From Homoserinimonas aerilata (GTDB taxonomy: Bacteria > Actinomycetota > Actinomycetes > Actinomycetales > Microbacteriaceae): a stretch of 64,000 nucleotides of DNA. The DNA lies in NCBI RefSeq assembly GCF_006716125.1, contig NZ_VFOM01000001.1, positions 1,736,001 to 1,800,000 of the forward strand, written 5' to 3'. The notes below the pieces were generated by a model, which did no database searches, was not told the DNA's origin, and saw only the letters and a list, made by a program, of their open reading frames with translations. Position 1 is the stretch's first letter. Each line of letters opens with the position of its first letter. Positions 38,248-48,384 of this stretch are shown here, one piece after another. Both the position numbers and the translations under genes were made by a program.

Positions 38248-38966
38248 TCGCACTCCTCTTCGGGCCGTCCGCGGCCGCCCTGCTCCGGCCCCTCGGGCTG
38301 GCCGCAGGTGACACGCCCCTCGACCCCGACGCCGAGCAGGCGCGCGAATGGCTGCGAGAAGAACTCTCCAAGCTGATCTACCAGGAAGCCCAACCCACCT
38401 GGTTCGACCGCCTCGCGACCGCGCTGTGGGAGTGGATCACCTCGCTCAGCCTCGACGGCACAGGAGGCGGGCAGGGCCTCGGCGTCGTACTCGTGCTGCT
38501 GCTCGTCGCCGCCGTCATCGTCGCCGCATTCTTCATCTTCGGGCCGCCCGCGCGATCGCGCCGCAGCCGCATCCCCGGCGAGATCTTCGGCGAGGACGAC
38601 GGCCGCGACGCGGCAGCCATGCGCCGCGACGCCGAACGCAGCGCAGCAGCCGGGCGCTGGGCCGACGCCACAGCCGACATGTTCCGCGCCATCGCCCGGG
38701 GGCTCTCCGACCGCACGCTCGTCACCATGAGCCCCGGCACGACCGCCCAGCACTTCGCCGGCCGGGCGACATCCGTCTTTCCCGACCACGGCGCAGCCCT
38801 CGCCGCGAGCGCCACCGACTTCGACGAGGTGCGCTACCTCGGCCACGACGGCAGCCGCGACGCCTACGAACGCGTCGCGGCCCTCGAGCGAGAACTGCGC
38901 AGTGCGCGGCCCGTGCTGCCAGAAGCCGCCGCCGCGCCAGCAGGAACCGCGGGGGCCACCGGATGA
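38244..38966 (+). CDS. DUF4129 domain protein
   Basis: This 240-residue protein has an N-terminal signal or membrane segment, a second helix at about residues 78-98 (LGVVLVLLLVAAVIVAAFFI) and a C-terminal cytosolic DUF4129-like region (AAGRWADATADMFRAIARGL, then FAGRATSVFPDHGAALA). Its ATG overlaps the upstream stop (ATGA), and its own stop overlaps the next ATG. DUF4129 commonly accompanies MoxR/DUF58 operons in actinobacteria; the biochemical role is unknown. Confidence 0.78.
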   Translation: MIALLFGPSAAALLRPLGLAAGDTPLDPDAEQAREWLREELSKLIYQEAQPTWFDRLATALWEWITSLSLDGTGGGQGLGVVLVLLLVAAVIVAAFFIFGPPARSRRSRIPGEIFGEDDGRDAAAMRRDAERSAAAGRWADATADMFRAIARGLSDRTLVTMSPGTTAQHFAGRATSVFPDHGAALAASATDFDEVRYLGHDGSRDAYERVAALERELRSARPVLPEAAAAPAGTAGATG

Positions 38967-40174
38967 CCGTGACAGCCGCAGAGGCCATGACCCCCACGAT
39001 CGGGCGCACAGCGAAACGCTGGCTGTTCTGGGCGCTGTTCGCGCTCGTCGCGCTCGCCATCGCCGTGCTCTCCCTCTTCATGACAGGAGCCAACCGGCCC
39101 AGCGGCGTGCCCCTCGACCCGGAAGGCCCCGGCCCGGCCGGCGCCCGCGCCGTCGTCGAGACGCTGCGCACGCACGGCATCGAGGTCGACGTGGTCGACA
39201 CCCTCGCCAAGGCCGACGCCGCCACCGCCGACGGGCGCGCCACCCTGCTGCTGCACGACCGCGACGGCATCCTCGACACCGAGCAACTGCGCACCGCAGG
39301 CCGCCTCGCCGAACGCACCATCCTCATCGACCCCTCCTACGCCGAACTCGACGCCCTCGCGCCCGCCATCGCCCCGGCAGGCATCGTCAGCGGTCGGCTC
39401 GACGCCGACTGCGGAGGCGGTGACAACAGCAGCGGCGAGATCGCCCGGGCCGGCACCGTCAGCGGAGACGCCAGCGGCTACCGCATCGTCGACGACACCG
39501 ACGCCGACGCCGACAGCAGCATCACCGCCTGCCTCGGCAGCGGCGACGACGTCTACTCCCACATCGAGATCGACGGCGACGACACACGGCTCGTCATCGT
39601 CGGAGCGACCGGTGCGCTCAGCAACGGGCAGGTGCTCGCCGACGGCAACGCCGCCTACGCGCTCGGACTTCTCGGCCACCACGACCGCCTCGTCTGGTAC
39701 GTTCCCGGAACCGGCGACCTGAGCGCATCCGACGCCCCCGGAATCGCCGAACTCACCCCGCCCTGGGTCACACCCGTGCTCGTGCTGCTCCTGCTCGTCG
39801 TCATCGCCGCCGGCATCTGGCGTGGGCGCCGCCTCGGCCCCCTCGTCATCGAACGGCTGCCCGTCACCGTGCGCTCCACCGAAACCATGGAAGGCCGCGC
39901 GCGGCTCTACCAGAGATCATCCGCCCGCCTCAGGGCGCTCGACGCGCTGCGCATCGGAACCCTCGACCGGCTCGCCATCGCCGTCAAACAGCCGCGCAGC
40001 GCATCCGTCGACGACATCGTAGACACCGTCGCCGCAGCGCTCGGCCGCCCCTCCACACCCCTGCGCGAACTACTCATCGACGAACTGCCCGAGAACGATC
40101 GCGACCTCATCAGAATGTCGGATGCGCTGCTGCAGCTAGAACGCGAGCTGCGCGACGCCATCCGCCCCCACTGA
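38963..40174 (+). CDS. DUF4350 domain-containing membrane protein
   Basis: This 403-residue protein has membrane helices at about residues 15-38 and 262-284, flanking an extracytoplasmic DUF4350 region (RPSGVPLDPEGPGPAGARAV, then TLLLHDRDGILDTEQLR) related to glutamine-amidotransferase-like folds. A basic cytosolic tail follows (RARLYQRSSARLRALDALRI). The ATG overlaps the DUF4129 stop by four bases. It is part of the MoxR operon, which in other bacteria is tied to protein maturation or envelope stress. Confidence 0.8.
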   Translation: MTVTAAEAMTPTIGRTAKRWLFWALFALVALAIAVLSLFMTGANRPSGVPLDPEGPGPAGARAVVETLRTHGIEVDVVDTLAKADAATADGRATLLLHDRDGILDTEQLRTAGRLAERTILIDPSYAELDALAPAIAPAGIVSGRLDADCGGGDNSSGEIARAGTVSGDASGYRIVDDTDADADSSITACLGSGDDVYSHIEIDGDDTRLVIVGATGALSNGQVLADGNAAYALGLLGHHDRLVWYVPGTGDLSASDAPGIAELTPPWVTPVLVLLLLVVIAAGIWRGRRLGPLVIERLPVTVRSTETMEGRARLYQRSSARLRALDALRIGTLDRLAIAVKQPRSASVDDIVDTVAAALGRPSTPLRELLIDELPENDRDLIRMSDALLQLERELRDAIRPH

Positions 40175-40221
40175 ACAGCCCAGCCCGCCCGCACCGCCAG
40201 ACACCCATGGAGAATGAAGGA

Positions 40222-41265
40222 ATGACAGAGCAGAGCACCGACACGACGACCTCCGCCGGCTCGAACGCCTCGAGCGGCTCGGCCTCCGCTGCCCCAACCG
40301 CCTCAACCGCCTCAACCGGCGAGCTGCGCAACTCATTCGGCCGGGTGCGCGACGAAGTCGGCAAGGCCGTCGTCGGCCAGGACGGGGCCGTCACAGGGCT
40401 CATCATCGCCCTCCTCGCGGGCGGGCACGTGCTGCTCGAAGGCGTTCCCGGAGTCGCCAAGACGCTGCTCGTGCGCACGCTCAGCCGCACCCTCGCGCTC
40501 GACACCAAACGCATCCAGTTCACGCCAGACCTCATGCCCGGCGACGTCACCGGCTCGCTCGTCTACGACGCCAAACTCGGCGAATTCGACTTTCGCGAAG
40601 GCCCCGTCTTCACCAACATCCTGCTCGCCGACGAAATCAACCGCACCCCACCCAAAACGCAGTCGGCGCTCCTCGAAGCAATGGAAGAACGCCAGGTCAG
40701 CGTCGACGGGCGCACCCTCCCGCTGCCCACCCCCTTCGTCGTCGCCGCCACCATGAACCCCATCGAATACGAAGGCACCTACACGCTGCCCGAAGCACAA
40801 CTCGACCGATTCCTGCTCAAGCTCGTGCTCGACGTGCCCGAACGCGACAACGAGATCGAAGTACTCGCCCGCTCCAGCGCAGGCTTCAACCCGCGCCACC
40901 TCGACGCCGCCGGAGTCACCGCCGTGCTCGACGGCCACCGCCTCGCAGAAGCCCAGGCCGACGTCGCCAGGGTCGGCGCCAGCGCAGACATGCTCGCCTA
41001 CATCGTCGACCTCGCGCGCGGCACCCGCCAGTCGCCATCCGTGCGCCTCGGCGTCAGCCCCCGCGGCACCACAGCACTGCTCGCCGCCGCCAAAGCCTGG
41101 GCCTGGCTGAGCGGATTCGACGCCATAACCCCCGACCATGTGCAGGCCATGGCACTGCCCGTATGGCGGCACCGCCTGCAGCTGCGCCCCGAAGCCGAAC
41201 TCGAAGGAGTCACAGCAGACACCATCCTGCGCTCCGTGCTCCAGCAGGTGCGGGTGCCGATCTAG
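40222..41265 (+). CDS. MoxR family AAA+ ATPase
   Basis: MoxR ATPases act as chaperone-like factors, usually with DUF58/vWA partners. The start is ATG 40222, with GGAG nine bases upstream; ATG 40207 in the same frame has no site. A Ser/Thr/Ala-rich N-terminus of about 35 residues leads into the AAA core: Walker A GVPGVAKT, DLMPGDVTGS, Walker B ILLADEINRTPPKTQ with LLEAMEERQV, and sensor region ATMNPIEYEGTY. The stop codon shares its last base with the GTG of the DUF58 gene. Confidence 0.93.
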   Translation: MTEQSTDTTTSAGSNASSGSASAAPTASTASTGELRNSFGRVRDEVGKAVVGQDGAVTGLIIALLAGGHVLLEGVPGVAKTLLVRTLSRTLALDTKRIQFTPDLMPGDVTGSLVYDAKLGEFDFREGPVFTNILLADEINRTPPKTQSALLEAMEERQVSVDGRTLPLPTPFVVAATMNPIEYEGTYTLPEAQLDRFLLKLVLDVPERDNEIEVLARSSAGFNPRHLDAAGVTAVLDGHRLAEAQADVARVGASADMLAYIVDLARGTRQSPSVRLGVSPRGTTALLAAAKAWAWLSGFDAITPDHVQAMALPVWRHRLQLRPEAELEGVTADTILRSVLQQVRVPI

Positions 41266-42581
41266 TGGCTTTCTCCGGGTGGTACATCGCACTGCTCACG
41301 GCCGGCATCGTGCCGATCGTGCTCATCGGCGAGCCCTGGGCGCTGCCCGCCTGGATCGGGTTCGCCCTGCTGCTCGGAGCCCTCGACCTCGCCCTCGCCG
41401 GCTCGCCACGCGCGCTCGCCATCAGCCGCGAAACACCAGAACGGATGCGCCTCGGCGAGACCGCAGCATCCACCGTTCTGCTCACCAACACGGGGCGCCG
41501 CCGCATCCACGGCATCATGCGCGACGGCTGGGAGCCCACGGCCGCGCCGAACCCCAGCAGGAACCGCATCGACGTGCCCGCTGGCGAACGCCGTGCCGTC
41601 ACCAGCGCCCTCACCCCGTTCCGTCGGGGCGAACGCCGCAGCGCCCACGTCACCGTGCGCTCATTCGGGCCGCTCGGGCTCGTAGCCCGGCAGGCCACCC
41701 TCGCCGCCGCAGGCACCGTGCGCGTGCTGCCACCGTTCAACTCGCGCCGCCACCTGCCCTCCCGGCTCGCCCGGCTGCGCGAACTCGACGGCCGCACCAG
41801 CGTCATGATCCGCGGGCAGGGCACCGAATTCGACTCACTGCGCGAATACGTGCGCGGCGACGACGTGCGCTCCATCGACTGGCGGGCCACAGCCCGGCGC
41901 AGCGCACCCGACCCGGACCCCAGCCGCACCCTCGTCGTGCGCACCTGGCGGCCCGAACGCGACCGACGCATCGTCATCATCGTCGACAGCGGACGAACAT
42001 CCGCCGCCCGCATCGACGACGAAACCCGCATGGACACCGCCTTCGAATCATCGCTGCTGCTCGCCGCGCTCGCCACACGCGCCGGCGACCGCGTCGACAC
42101 CCTCGTCTACGACAGGCGCGTGCGCGGCCGCATCCAAGGGGCCAGCGGCGGCGAACTGCTCTCCCGCATGGTGAACGTGATGGCGCCCATCGAACCCGAA
42201 CTCATCGAAATGGACTGGCATGCGGTGCCCGCCCTCGTGAACTCCGTCACCAACCGGCAGGCGCTCGTCGTGCTCATGACCTCCATCGATGCGCCCGGCA
42301 ACTCGCGGGCACTGCTGTCGGTGCTGCCGCAGCTGAGCCGCAAACACACGGTACTCGTCGCATCCGTCACCGACCCGGACGTGCTGGATGCGACCCGGCA
42401 CCGCGAGAACCGCGAGAACGTGTACCGCGCGGCGGCCGCAGAACGGGCCATGCTCGACACGGCGCGGGTGTCGGCCGCCATCCGGCAGCTCGGCGCCGAC
42501 GTCGTCACCGGCGCGCCGGGCGACCTGCCACCCGCCGTCGCGGACCGCTACATCGCGCTCAAGGCGGCGGGGCGGCTGTAG
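41265..42581 (+). CDS. DUF58 domain protein (MoxR partner)
   Basis: This 438-residue protein has two N-terminal membrane helices (about 4-40), the DUF58 hallmark REYVRGDDVRSIDWRATARR, and a vWA-like fold with RRIVIIVDSGRTSA (a variant of the MIDAS motif). It starts at GTG 41265, overlapping the MoxR stop by one base. It should be a membrane-anchored partner of MoxR. Palindrome copy 2 follows 60 bp after the stop. Confidence 0.9.
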   Translation: MAFSGWYIALLTAGIVPIVLIGEPWALPAWIGFALLLGALDLALAGSPRALAISRETPERMRLGETAASTVLLTNTGRRRIHGIMRDGWEPTAAPNPSRNRIDVPAGERRAVTSALTPFRRGERRSAHVTVRSFGPLGLVARQATLAAAGTVRVLPPFNSRRHLPSRLARLRELDGRTSVMIRGQGTEFDSLREYVRGDDVRSIDWRATARRSAPDPDPSRTLVVRTWRPERDRRIVIIVDSGRTSAARIDDETRMDTAFESSLLLAALATRAGDRVDTLVYDRRVRGRIQGASGGELLSRMVNVMAPIEPELIEMDWHAVPALVNSVTNRQALVVLMTSIDAPGNSRALLSVLPQLSRKHTVLVASVTDPDVLDATRHRENRENVYRAAAAERAMLDTARVSAAIRQLGADVVTGAPGDLPPAVADRYIALKAAGRL

Positions 42582-42640
42582 AGCCGCAGCTCGAGCCGTC
42601 CCCGCGCCTCACGCTGCCGGTGCTCCCTCAATGGGCTGCC

Positions 42641-42719
42641 GAAAACGAAGGACATTCTGCCCAAAACGTCCCCGCGGAACGCATGTGCGGCAGATTCGCC
42701 CAGGATGTCCTTCGTTTTC
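42641..42719. repeat. 79-bp interspersed palindrome, copy 2
   Basis: Arms GAAAACGAAGGACATTCTG and its mirror differ at one position. Both arms carry GGACAT instead of GGAGAT, so the change is matched on both sides. It lies between the convergent stops of DUF58 and the epimerase. Confidence 0.95.
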
Positions 42720-42737
42720 AGCAGGGCAGAGTCAGGC

Positions 42738-44084
42738 TCAGCGGATGACGCGGCCGAGTTGGTGCCGCAGCGACGACTCAAGGTCGGGGCGTCTGAATCG
42801 GTGGCCGCGATCCACCAGCACAGCAGGCGAGACGAGCTGATCGGCCTCCGCGAGCTCCTGGGCTCCTTCTGCGCCCAGCAGTATCCGAGGGCCGAACGAG
42901 GGCACCGGCAGAAGCGCCGGACGCCTCAGAACGTGCGCCAACGTGCGCGTGTAATCCGAATTGCGCACCGGCTGCGGTGCGACAGCGTTCACAGCGCCCG
43001 ACACTGACGCGTCGACGAGGGCGCGAAGATAAACATCCAAGAGGTCGTCGATGTCGATCCAGGAGAGCCACTGCTCACCGGATGCGACGCGGCCACCCAA
43101 ACCTGCAGAAAACAGCGGGCGAAACAGTCTGAGCGTGCCACCGCGAGGCGACTGCACGATGCCAGTGCGCACAGAGACGACCCGAATGCCCGCCTCCTCT
43201 GCCGGGAGCGTGGCTGACTCCCACTCAGACACGACATCCGCCAGATAGCCCTCGCCGCGCGGGCTCTGCTCGGTGAGCACCTCGTCGCCGCGCTCCGCAC
43301 CGTAAATTCCGATAGCGGATGCGCAGACAAAGGTACGGACGCTCGTTGCCGTGGACGCGGCGAGCGCGGCAAGGCGCCGGGTCGGCTCGATCCTGCTCTC
43401 CCGAATGGCGCGTTTGTGCTGCTCGGTGAAACGACCGGCGATCGATTCGCCGGCCAGATGAACAACGGCATCCACGTCGGCGAGCAGGTCCGCGGCGGGC
43501 GCCATCGGATCCCAGGTGCGCTCATCCGGCCCCACTGCGGCCCTCCTGACGAGACGGATCACCCGGTGGCCGCCCGTGCTGAGCAATGCGCACAGCGCCG
43601 ACCCCACCAGGCCCGACGACCCTGTCACCGCCACAGTGAGCGGCGCCGGCGACAGAGCGGCCCCCCACCGGTGTGCGCTCAGGTCATCGGCCAGCTGCCG
43701 GTGTCTGTACACAAACATTGGCCTGAGGATGCGGGAACCGAGCGGTGTCTCCACGCGGTCGGTGACCGCCGTCGCATCCGGCCCCGCCTCAACGAACTCG
43801 TGTGTGTGACGCCAGCGGAACAGCACACCAGGGACCCCATCCCGCACGAGCTCGTCAACGAATCGGAACGGCGGCTCAAACCCGTTCGGGTCGTGACGGG
43901 CAACCCAGCGGAGCCCGCCCGGCAGGCTGAGCACCGCCTCACCGTGTTCGAGAGACTCGCTCTCCTTCGTCAACTCGGCAGGCTGCCACGGCGGCGCAAG
44001 CCGAGTGAACGCACCGGGCCTGGTATGCCAGGCGAACACATCCGCGATCGGAGACATAACGGTGCTGGAATGTGTGATTCCCAT
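42738..44084 (-). CDS. SRPBCC domain fused to TIGR01777 NAD(P)-epimerase
   Basis: This 448-residue two-domain protein has a ligand-binding SRPBCC/cyclase-like domain at about residues 1-145 (HTRPGAFTRLAPPW, RWRHTHEF). An extended SDR epimerase of the TIGR01777/SDR39U1 family follows, with VAVTGSSGLVGSALCALL as the nucleotide-binding loop, VVHLAGESIAGRF and SAIGIYG. Such fusions occur in actinobacteria; substrate unknown. The gene is convergent with the DUF58 operon and divergent from the glycosylase-like gene. Confidence 0.85.
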   Translation of the reverse strand: MGITHSSTVMSPIADVFAWHTRPGAFTRLAPPWQPAELTKESESLEHGEAVLSLPGGLRWVARHDPNGFEPPFRFVDELVRDGVPGVLFRWRHTHEFVEAGPDATAVTDRVETPLGSRILRPMFVYRHRQLADDLSAHRWGAALSPAPLTVAVTGSSGLVGSALCALLSTGGHRVIRLVRRAAVGPDERTWDPMAPAADLLADVDAVVHLAGESIAGRFTEQHKRAIRESRIEPTRRLAALAASTATSVRTFVCASAIGIYGAERGDEVLTEQSPRGEGYLADVVSEWESATLPAEEAGIRVVSVRTGIVQSPRGGTLRLFRPLFSAGLGGRVASGEQWLSWIDIDDLLDVYLRALVDASVSGAVNAVAPQPVRNSDYTRTLAHVLRRPALLPVPSFGPRILLGAEGAQELAEADQLVSPAVLVDRGHRFRRPDLESSLRHQLGRVIR

Positions 44085-44153
44085 GCGACGACCCTAGTTC
44101 GCTTCGCTGGCCGCAACAGAAAAACGAGTTGTGGCGGCTGATATTGTGAGCCC

Positions 44154-44591
44154 GTGAGACTGTGGTCGGTGCATCCGCGATACCTCGACCGCCAGGCCCT
44201 GATCGCAGGCTGGCGGGAAGCTCTTCTCGCCCAGACCGTGATCGGGCGAAGCACTGGCGGATACTCTCGGCATCCCCAACTGGAACGTTTTCGGGAACAA
44301 CCCAGCCCGGGAGCCGCCGTCGCCACATTTCTCAGTGCAATCGCCGACGAGGCCGAAGACCGAGGCTACTCCTTCACCCGTTCCAAGATCCTGCCCTTCG
44401 ACGAAGAGGTCGCCCCCATCCCCGTCACCACGGAACAACTCAACTACGAGTGGCAACACCTCATGGCAAAGCTCGCAATTCGAAGCCCAGAGACACACGC
44501 CAGATGGGCCAACATCGCCACGGCTGACCCGCATCCGCTCTTCGTCGTCGTCGACGGCCCGATCGCCTCCTGGGAGCGACCCAAAAACTGA
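44154..44591 (+). CDS. Pyrimidine dimer DNA glycosylase/endonuclease V family protein
   Basis: This 145-residue protein begins MRLWSVHPRYLDRQALIAGW and continues with REALLAQTV, SRHPQLERF and AEDRGYSFTRSKI. That pattern belongs to the pyrimidine dimer glycosylase family (PF03013 type), small proteins related to T4 endonuclease V that may remove UV damage or be uncharacterised relatives. GTG 44154 follows TATTGT by seven bases, suggesting a leaderless transcript. Activity is not proven for this branch. Confidence 0.7.
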   Translation: MRLWSVHPRYLDRQALIAGWREALLAQTVIGRSTGGYSRHPQLERFREQPSPGAAVATFLSAIADEAEDRGYSFTRSKILPFDEEVAPIPVTTEQLNYEWQHLMAKLAIRSPETHARWANIATADPHPLFVVVDGPIASWERPKN

Positions 44592-44606
44592 CCGGCCCGG
44601 CCCTCG

Positions 44607-45602
44607 TCAGCCGGCGATGAGCCGCTTCGCTCCCGCCTCGAACTCGTCCAGATCGCCCGTCTGGCCGGCCCGGAACGCCCTGCCACCGACGAACCACTGG
44701 TACCAGAGGAAGCCGCCCAGCGCGACCGTGCCGATGCCGATCTTGATCACCCACGGCCAGTCCTGCCGGGTCACATAACCCTCGATGACACCCGAGACCA
44801 ACAGGGCGAGCGTCAAACCCACCGCAACCGTGATGAGCGCGCGCCCGTCCTCCGCGAGCGCCTGCGCCCGCGTGCGCGCACCCGGCGCCACCCACGCCCA
44901 GAAGATGCGCATGCCGGCAGCCCCGGCGACGAAGATCGCGTACAGCTCGAGCTGACCGTGCGGCGCGATGTACAGGAAGAACACGTCCAGGCGCCCGTTG
45001 TCGGCCATGATCGCCGCCGACACGCCCAGATTCTGCGCGTTCGCCATCAGCAGGTACGGCGCGTACACGCCCACGATGCCGAACGCGATGCACTGGGCGG
45101 CAAGGAAGGCGTTGTTGGTCCACACCAGGCCGGTGAACGACGACGGCGGATGCTCAGAGTAGTACTCGACGAAGTCCTCCTCCGCGAACTGCCGCCGAAA
45201 CTCCTCCGTGCCGAAGCCTGCAAGCACGCCCGGCGTCTGCGTCGCCCACCACCCGTACAGCACCGCGATGATGGCCGTGCCGAGCGTGACCGCCAGCGAC
45301 AGCCACCGGATGCGGAACAGCGCCGCCGGCAACTGCGCGCCGAAGAACACGGTCACCTGGTGCAGCACATTGCTGCTCGCCCCCGTGAAACGCAGTCGCG
45401 CGCGCGACAGCCGCAGCGAGAGGCGGTCGGCCTGGATGGACGAACCCGTCGTCGTCTTCAGCGCCGACAGGTCTGTTGCGCCCGCCTGGTACCGCTCGAT
45501 CAGCTCATCCGCTTCGCCGCCTGTGAAGCGCCGCTTCGCGCCGAGGCGTTCGAGCTCATCCCATTCGGCACTGCGGGCTGCGGCGTAGGCGTCGATATCC
45601 AT
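44607..45602 (-). CDS. Stage II sporulation protein M-like membrane protein (SpoIIM/DUF95)
   Basis: This 331-residue protein of the SpoIIM family has a soluble N-terminus (about 1-100), about five membrane helices, and conserved segments WTNNAFLAAQCIAFGI and LFFLYIAPHGQLEL-like (FLYIAPHGQLELYAIF). In non-sporulating actinobacteria it is usually divergent from an RDD-family gene, as here; the pair is thought to act in membrane or envelope function but is uncharacterised. Confidence 0.85.
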   Translation of the reverse strand: MDIDAYAAARSAEWDELERLGAKRRFTGGEADELIERYQAGATDLSALKTTTGSSIQADRLSLRLSRARLRFTGASSNVLHQVTVFFGAQLPAALFRIRWLSLAVTLGTAIIAVLYGWWATQTPGVLAGFGTEEFRRQFAEEDFVEYYSEHPPSSFTGLVWTNNAFLAAQCIAFGIVGVYAPYLLMANAQNLGVSAAIMADNGRLDVFFLYIAPHGQLELYAIFVAGAAGMRIFWAWVAPGARTRAQALAEDGRALITVAVGLTLALLVSGVIEGYVTRQDWPWVIKIGIGTVALGGFLWYQWFVGGRAFRAGQTGDLDEFEAGAKRLIAG

Positions 45603-45637
45603 CGCTGTCGATCCTAGGAGAGCTATAGGGTCGAAGC

Positions 45638-46474
45638 ATGTCCATCGCGCCGAACATCGCTGAGGATGACGAGCTGATCACCGGTGAGGCCGTCGTCCTC
45701 GACCTGCGTCCGGCCGATTTCATCCTGCGGGCGGCCGGCGCCATCATCGACTGGATCGCCTACTTCGCCGTCTACCTCGGCGTCGTGCTGGTGTTGGCGA
45801 CGCCGCTCATGCAGTCGCTCCTCGATGAGGCGACGCTCACCGCGATCTCCGTGATCGCGCTCGTGCTGTGTGTTGTCGCCATCCCGACGACAGTCGAGCT
45901 GCTCACGCAGGGGCGCTCGCTGGGCAAGCTGGCGGTGGGTGCACGCATCGTGCGCGACGACGGCGGCGCGATCGGGTTCCGGCACGCGTTCACCCGCTCG
46001 ATGGTGGGGCTGTTCGAGATCCTGATGACACTGGGCGGCGTCGCGACGGCGGTCGCCCTGCTGAACCCCCGCTCGAAGCGCCTCGGCGACCTCATCGCGG
46101 GAACATACAGCCAGCATGAGCGCGTCGCGAAGACGTCACCGCCCGTGCACGGGGTGCCGCTCGAGTTGGTCGAGTGGTCACAGACGGCGGATGTGGCGCG
46201 GATGCCGGGCAGCCTGGCACGCCGCATCGCCCAGTTCCTGAGGCAGGCGCGCGGGCACGGCGCGGCGTCGCGCATCCGCATCGCACGGCAGCTCGCGTCG
46301 GAGGCGGCCCGCTATGTGTCGCCGCTGCCGGATGTCGACGCGGAGCTCTTCCTCGCCGGTGTCGCCGCGGTGCGCCGTGATCGCGAGTACCGGGCGCTGC
46401 ATGCGGAGCGCGAGCGGCTCGCCGTGCTCGACCCGGTGCTGCAGGGGCTGCCGCACCGCTTCCCGGAGCGCTGA
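45638..46474 (+). CDS. RDD family membrane protein
   Basis: This 278-residue protein has the RDD domain in its first ~150 residues: three helices with AGAIIDWIAYFAVYLG, the GRSLGKLAVGARIV motif and RSKRLGDLIAGTY. A cytosolic helical tail of about 110 residues, rich in Arg and Ala, follows. It is divergent from spoIIM with 35 bp between them. Function unknown. Palindrome copy 3 lies 93 bp after the stop. Confidence 0.85.
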   Translation: MSIAPNIAEDDELITGEAVVLDLRPADFILRAAGAIIDWIAYFAVYLGVVLVLATPLMQSLLDEATLTAISVIALVLCVVAIPTTVELLTQGRSLGKLAVGARIVRDDGGAIGFRHAFTRSMVGLFEILMTLGGVATAVALLNPRSKRLGDLIAGTYSQHERVAKTSPPVHGVPLELVEWSQTADVARMPGSLARRIAQFLRQARGHGAASRIRIARQLASEAARYVSPLPDVDAELFLAGVAAVRRDREYRALHAERERLAVLDPVLQGLPHRFPER

Positions 46475-46567
46475 CGCGCCTGCCGCCTCCCGCATCCGTG
46501 CCCTCGGCCCGCGTGCTTGTCGCGCGGTTCTTGCCGTACGGAGCGCGCTGCTCGGTGCGGGTGCGCT

Positions 46568-46646
46568 GAAAACGAAGGAGATCCGCCCCAAACGTGCCGC
46601 AAAACGTCCCGCCGCGGTCGATTCGCCGAGAATGTCCTTCGTTTTC
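46568..46646. repeat. 79-bp interspersed palindrome, copy 3
   Basis: The left arm has GGAGAT while the right arm mirrors GGACAT, so one pair is mismatched. It lies between the convergent stops of the RDD gene and ahcY. Confidence 0.95.
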
Positions 46647-46716
46647 AGCAGGCACGTTTCAGCGGGCACGTGGTGGCGCGGTCGGGCGGATGCGGCGGCG
46701 CCGGAGCGCGTGAGCG

Positions 46717-48180
46717 CTAGTAGCGGTAGTGGTCCACCTTGTAGGGGCCCTCAACGGGCACGCCGATGTAGTCGGCCTGCTCCGCGGTGAGCGTCGTCAG
46801 CTTCACGCCGAGCGCGTCCAAGTGCAGCCGCGCGACCTTCTCGTCGAGCAGCTTCGGCAGCACGTACACCTGCCGGTCGTAGTCCTCACCGTGCGCGTAC
46901 AGCTCGATCTGCGCGAGCACCTGGTTGGCGAACGAGTTGCTCATCACGAATGACGGATGCCCGGTCGCGTTGCCCAGGTTCATCAGCCGCCCCTCGCTGA
47001 GCACGAGCACGCTGCGTCCGGTCGGCAGACGCCACTCGTGCACCTGCGGCTTGATCTCGACACGTTCCGCGCCGGCAAGCGATTCGAGCCCGGCCATGTC
47101 GATCTCGTTGTCGAAGTGCCCCACATTGGCGACGACGGCGAGGTGCTTGAGGCCGAGCAGGTGGTCGACGGTGATGACGTCCTTGTTGCCGGTGCCGCTG
47201 ACGAGAATGTCGATGTCGCCGATGACGGCGTCGAGCGTGGTGACCTGGTAGCCGTCCATCGCCGCCTGCAGTGCGTTGATGGGGTCGACTTCGCTGACGA
47301 TGACGCGGGCGCCCTGGCCGCGCAGCGCCTCCGCGGCACCCTTGCCGACGTCGCCGTAACCGCACACGAAGGCGACCTTGCCGCCGATGAGAACATCCGT
47401 CGCCCTGTTCAGCCCGTCGGGCAGTGAGTGGCGGATGCCGTACTTGTTGTCGAATTTGGATTTGGTGACCGAGTCGTTGACGTTGATGGCGGCGAACTGC
47501 AGCTCGCCGTCGCGCGCCAGCTCGTACAGGCGGTGAACGCCCGTCGTGGTCTCCTCGGTGACGCCCTGGATCTCGGATGCGACGCGCGTCCAGCGGTCGG
47601 AGCTCACGGCAAGCGATGCGCGCAGCACGCCGAGGACGACGCGCCATTCGTGGCTGTCGCCCTCCGCAGCATCCGGAACCGCACCCGCCAGCTCGAACTC
47701 GCGCCCCTTGTGCACGAGCATCGTGGCGTCGCCGCCGTCATCGAGGATCATGTTGGGTCCCGTGAAGTCGGCGCCGGCAGCGGATGCCTCGGCCGACCAG
47801 TCGAAGATGCGCTCCGTGCACGCCCAGTACTCCTCGAGGGTTTCACCCTTCCAGGCGAAGACGGGAACGCCGGCCGGATGCTCGGGGCTTCCGTTTCCGA
47901 CGACGATGGCCGCCGCCGCCTCGTCCTGCGTGGAGAAGATGTTGCAGCTCGCCCAGCGCACCTGCGCGCCGAGCGCGACGAGCGTCTCGATGAGCACCGC
48001 CGTCTGCACGGTCATGTGCAGGCTGCCGGCGATGCGGGCACCGGCGAGCGGCTTACTGTCGCCGAATTCGGCGCGCAGGGCCATCAGGCCGGGCATCTCG
48101 TTCTCGGCGAGGCGCAGCTGGTGGCGACCCGCCTCTGCGAGGGCGAGATCGGCGACCTGGTATTCGAAGGAGGAGGGCAT
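46717..48180 (-). CDS. ahcY: Adenosylhomocysteinase
   Basis: This enzyme hydrolyses S-adenosylhomocysteine to adenosine and homocysteine with bound NAD. The 487-residue protein has [13 protein letters not shown], the NAD-binding [34 protein letters not shown], and the C-terminal KVDHYRY that closes the cofactor site of the neighbouring subunit. Its length includes the ~40-residue insert typical of this bacterial group. I use ATG 48180 ([12 protein letters not shown]). The frame stays open upstream into palindrome copy 4, but no start there is supported. Confidence 0.96.
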   Translation of the reverse strand: MPSSFEYQVADLALAEAGRHQLRLAENEMPGLMALRAEFGDSKPLAGARIAGSLHMTVQTAVLIETLVALGAQVRWASCNIFSTQDEAAAAIVVGNGSPEHPAGVPVFAWKGETLEEYWACTERIFDWSAEASAAGADFTGPNMILDDGGDATMLVHKGREFELAGAVPDAAEGDSHEWRVVLGVLRASLAVSSDRWTRVASEIQGVTEETTTGVHRLYELARDGELQFAAINVNDSVTKSKFDNKYGIRHSLPDGLNRATDVLIGGKVAFVCGYGDVGKGAAEALRGQGARVIVSEVDPINALQAAMDGYQVTTLDAVIGDIDILVSGTGNKDVITVDHLLGLKHLAVVANVGHFDNEIDMAGLESLAGAERVEIKPQVHEWRLPTGRSVLVLSEGRLMNLGNATGHPSFVMSNSFANQVLAQIELYAHGEDYDRQVYVLPKLLDEKVARLHLDALGVKLTTLTAEQADYIGVPVEGPYKVDHYRY

Positions 48181-48256
48181 CCCCCAATTCTCGCAGACGC
48201 GGCGGCGGTGCCGCTCCCCCATGCCACCCCCTGGTCGCTCGCCGAACGTGCCCGCC

Positions 48257-48335
48257 GAAAACGAAGGAGATACGCGCCGGATGTGCCGCAAAGTGCGCCC
48301 GCGGGGTCGAATTCGGAAGGATGTCCTTCGTTTTC
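48257..48335. repeat. 79-bp interspersed palindrome, copy 4
   Basis: It lies between the 3' end of manB (49 bp away) and the start of ahcY (76 bp away). The left arm has GGAGAT and the right mirrors GGACAT. A promoter for ahcY must lie in or beside the element. Confidence 0.95.
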
Positions 48336-48384
48336 GGCAGGCGATCGGAGGCGATGAAGCGGGCGGGGAGGGAGCGGGCGCGCG

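Noticed and set aside
48257..48291. ahcY starting upstream inside palindrome copy 4
   Set aside because: The frame is open to 48291, but the conserved AhcY N-terminus begins at 48180 and the upstream codons are element sequence.
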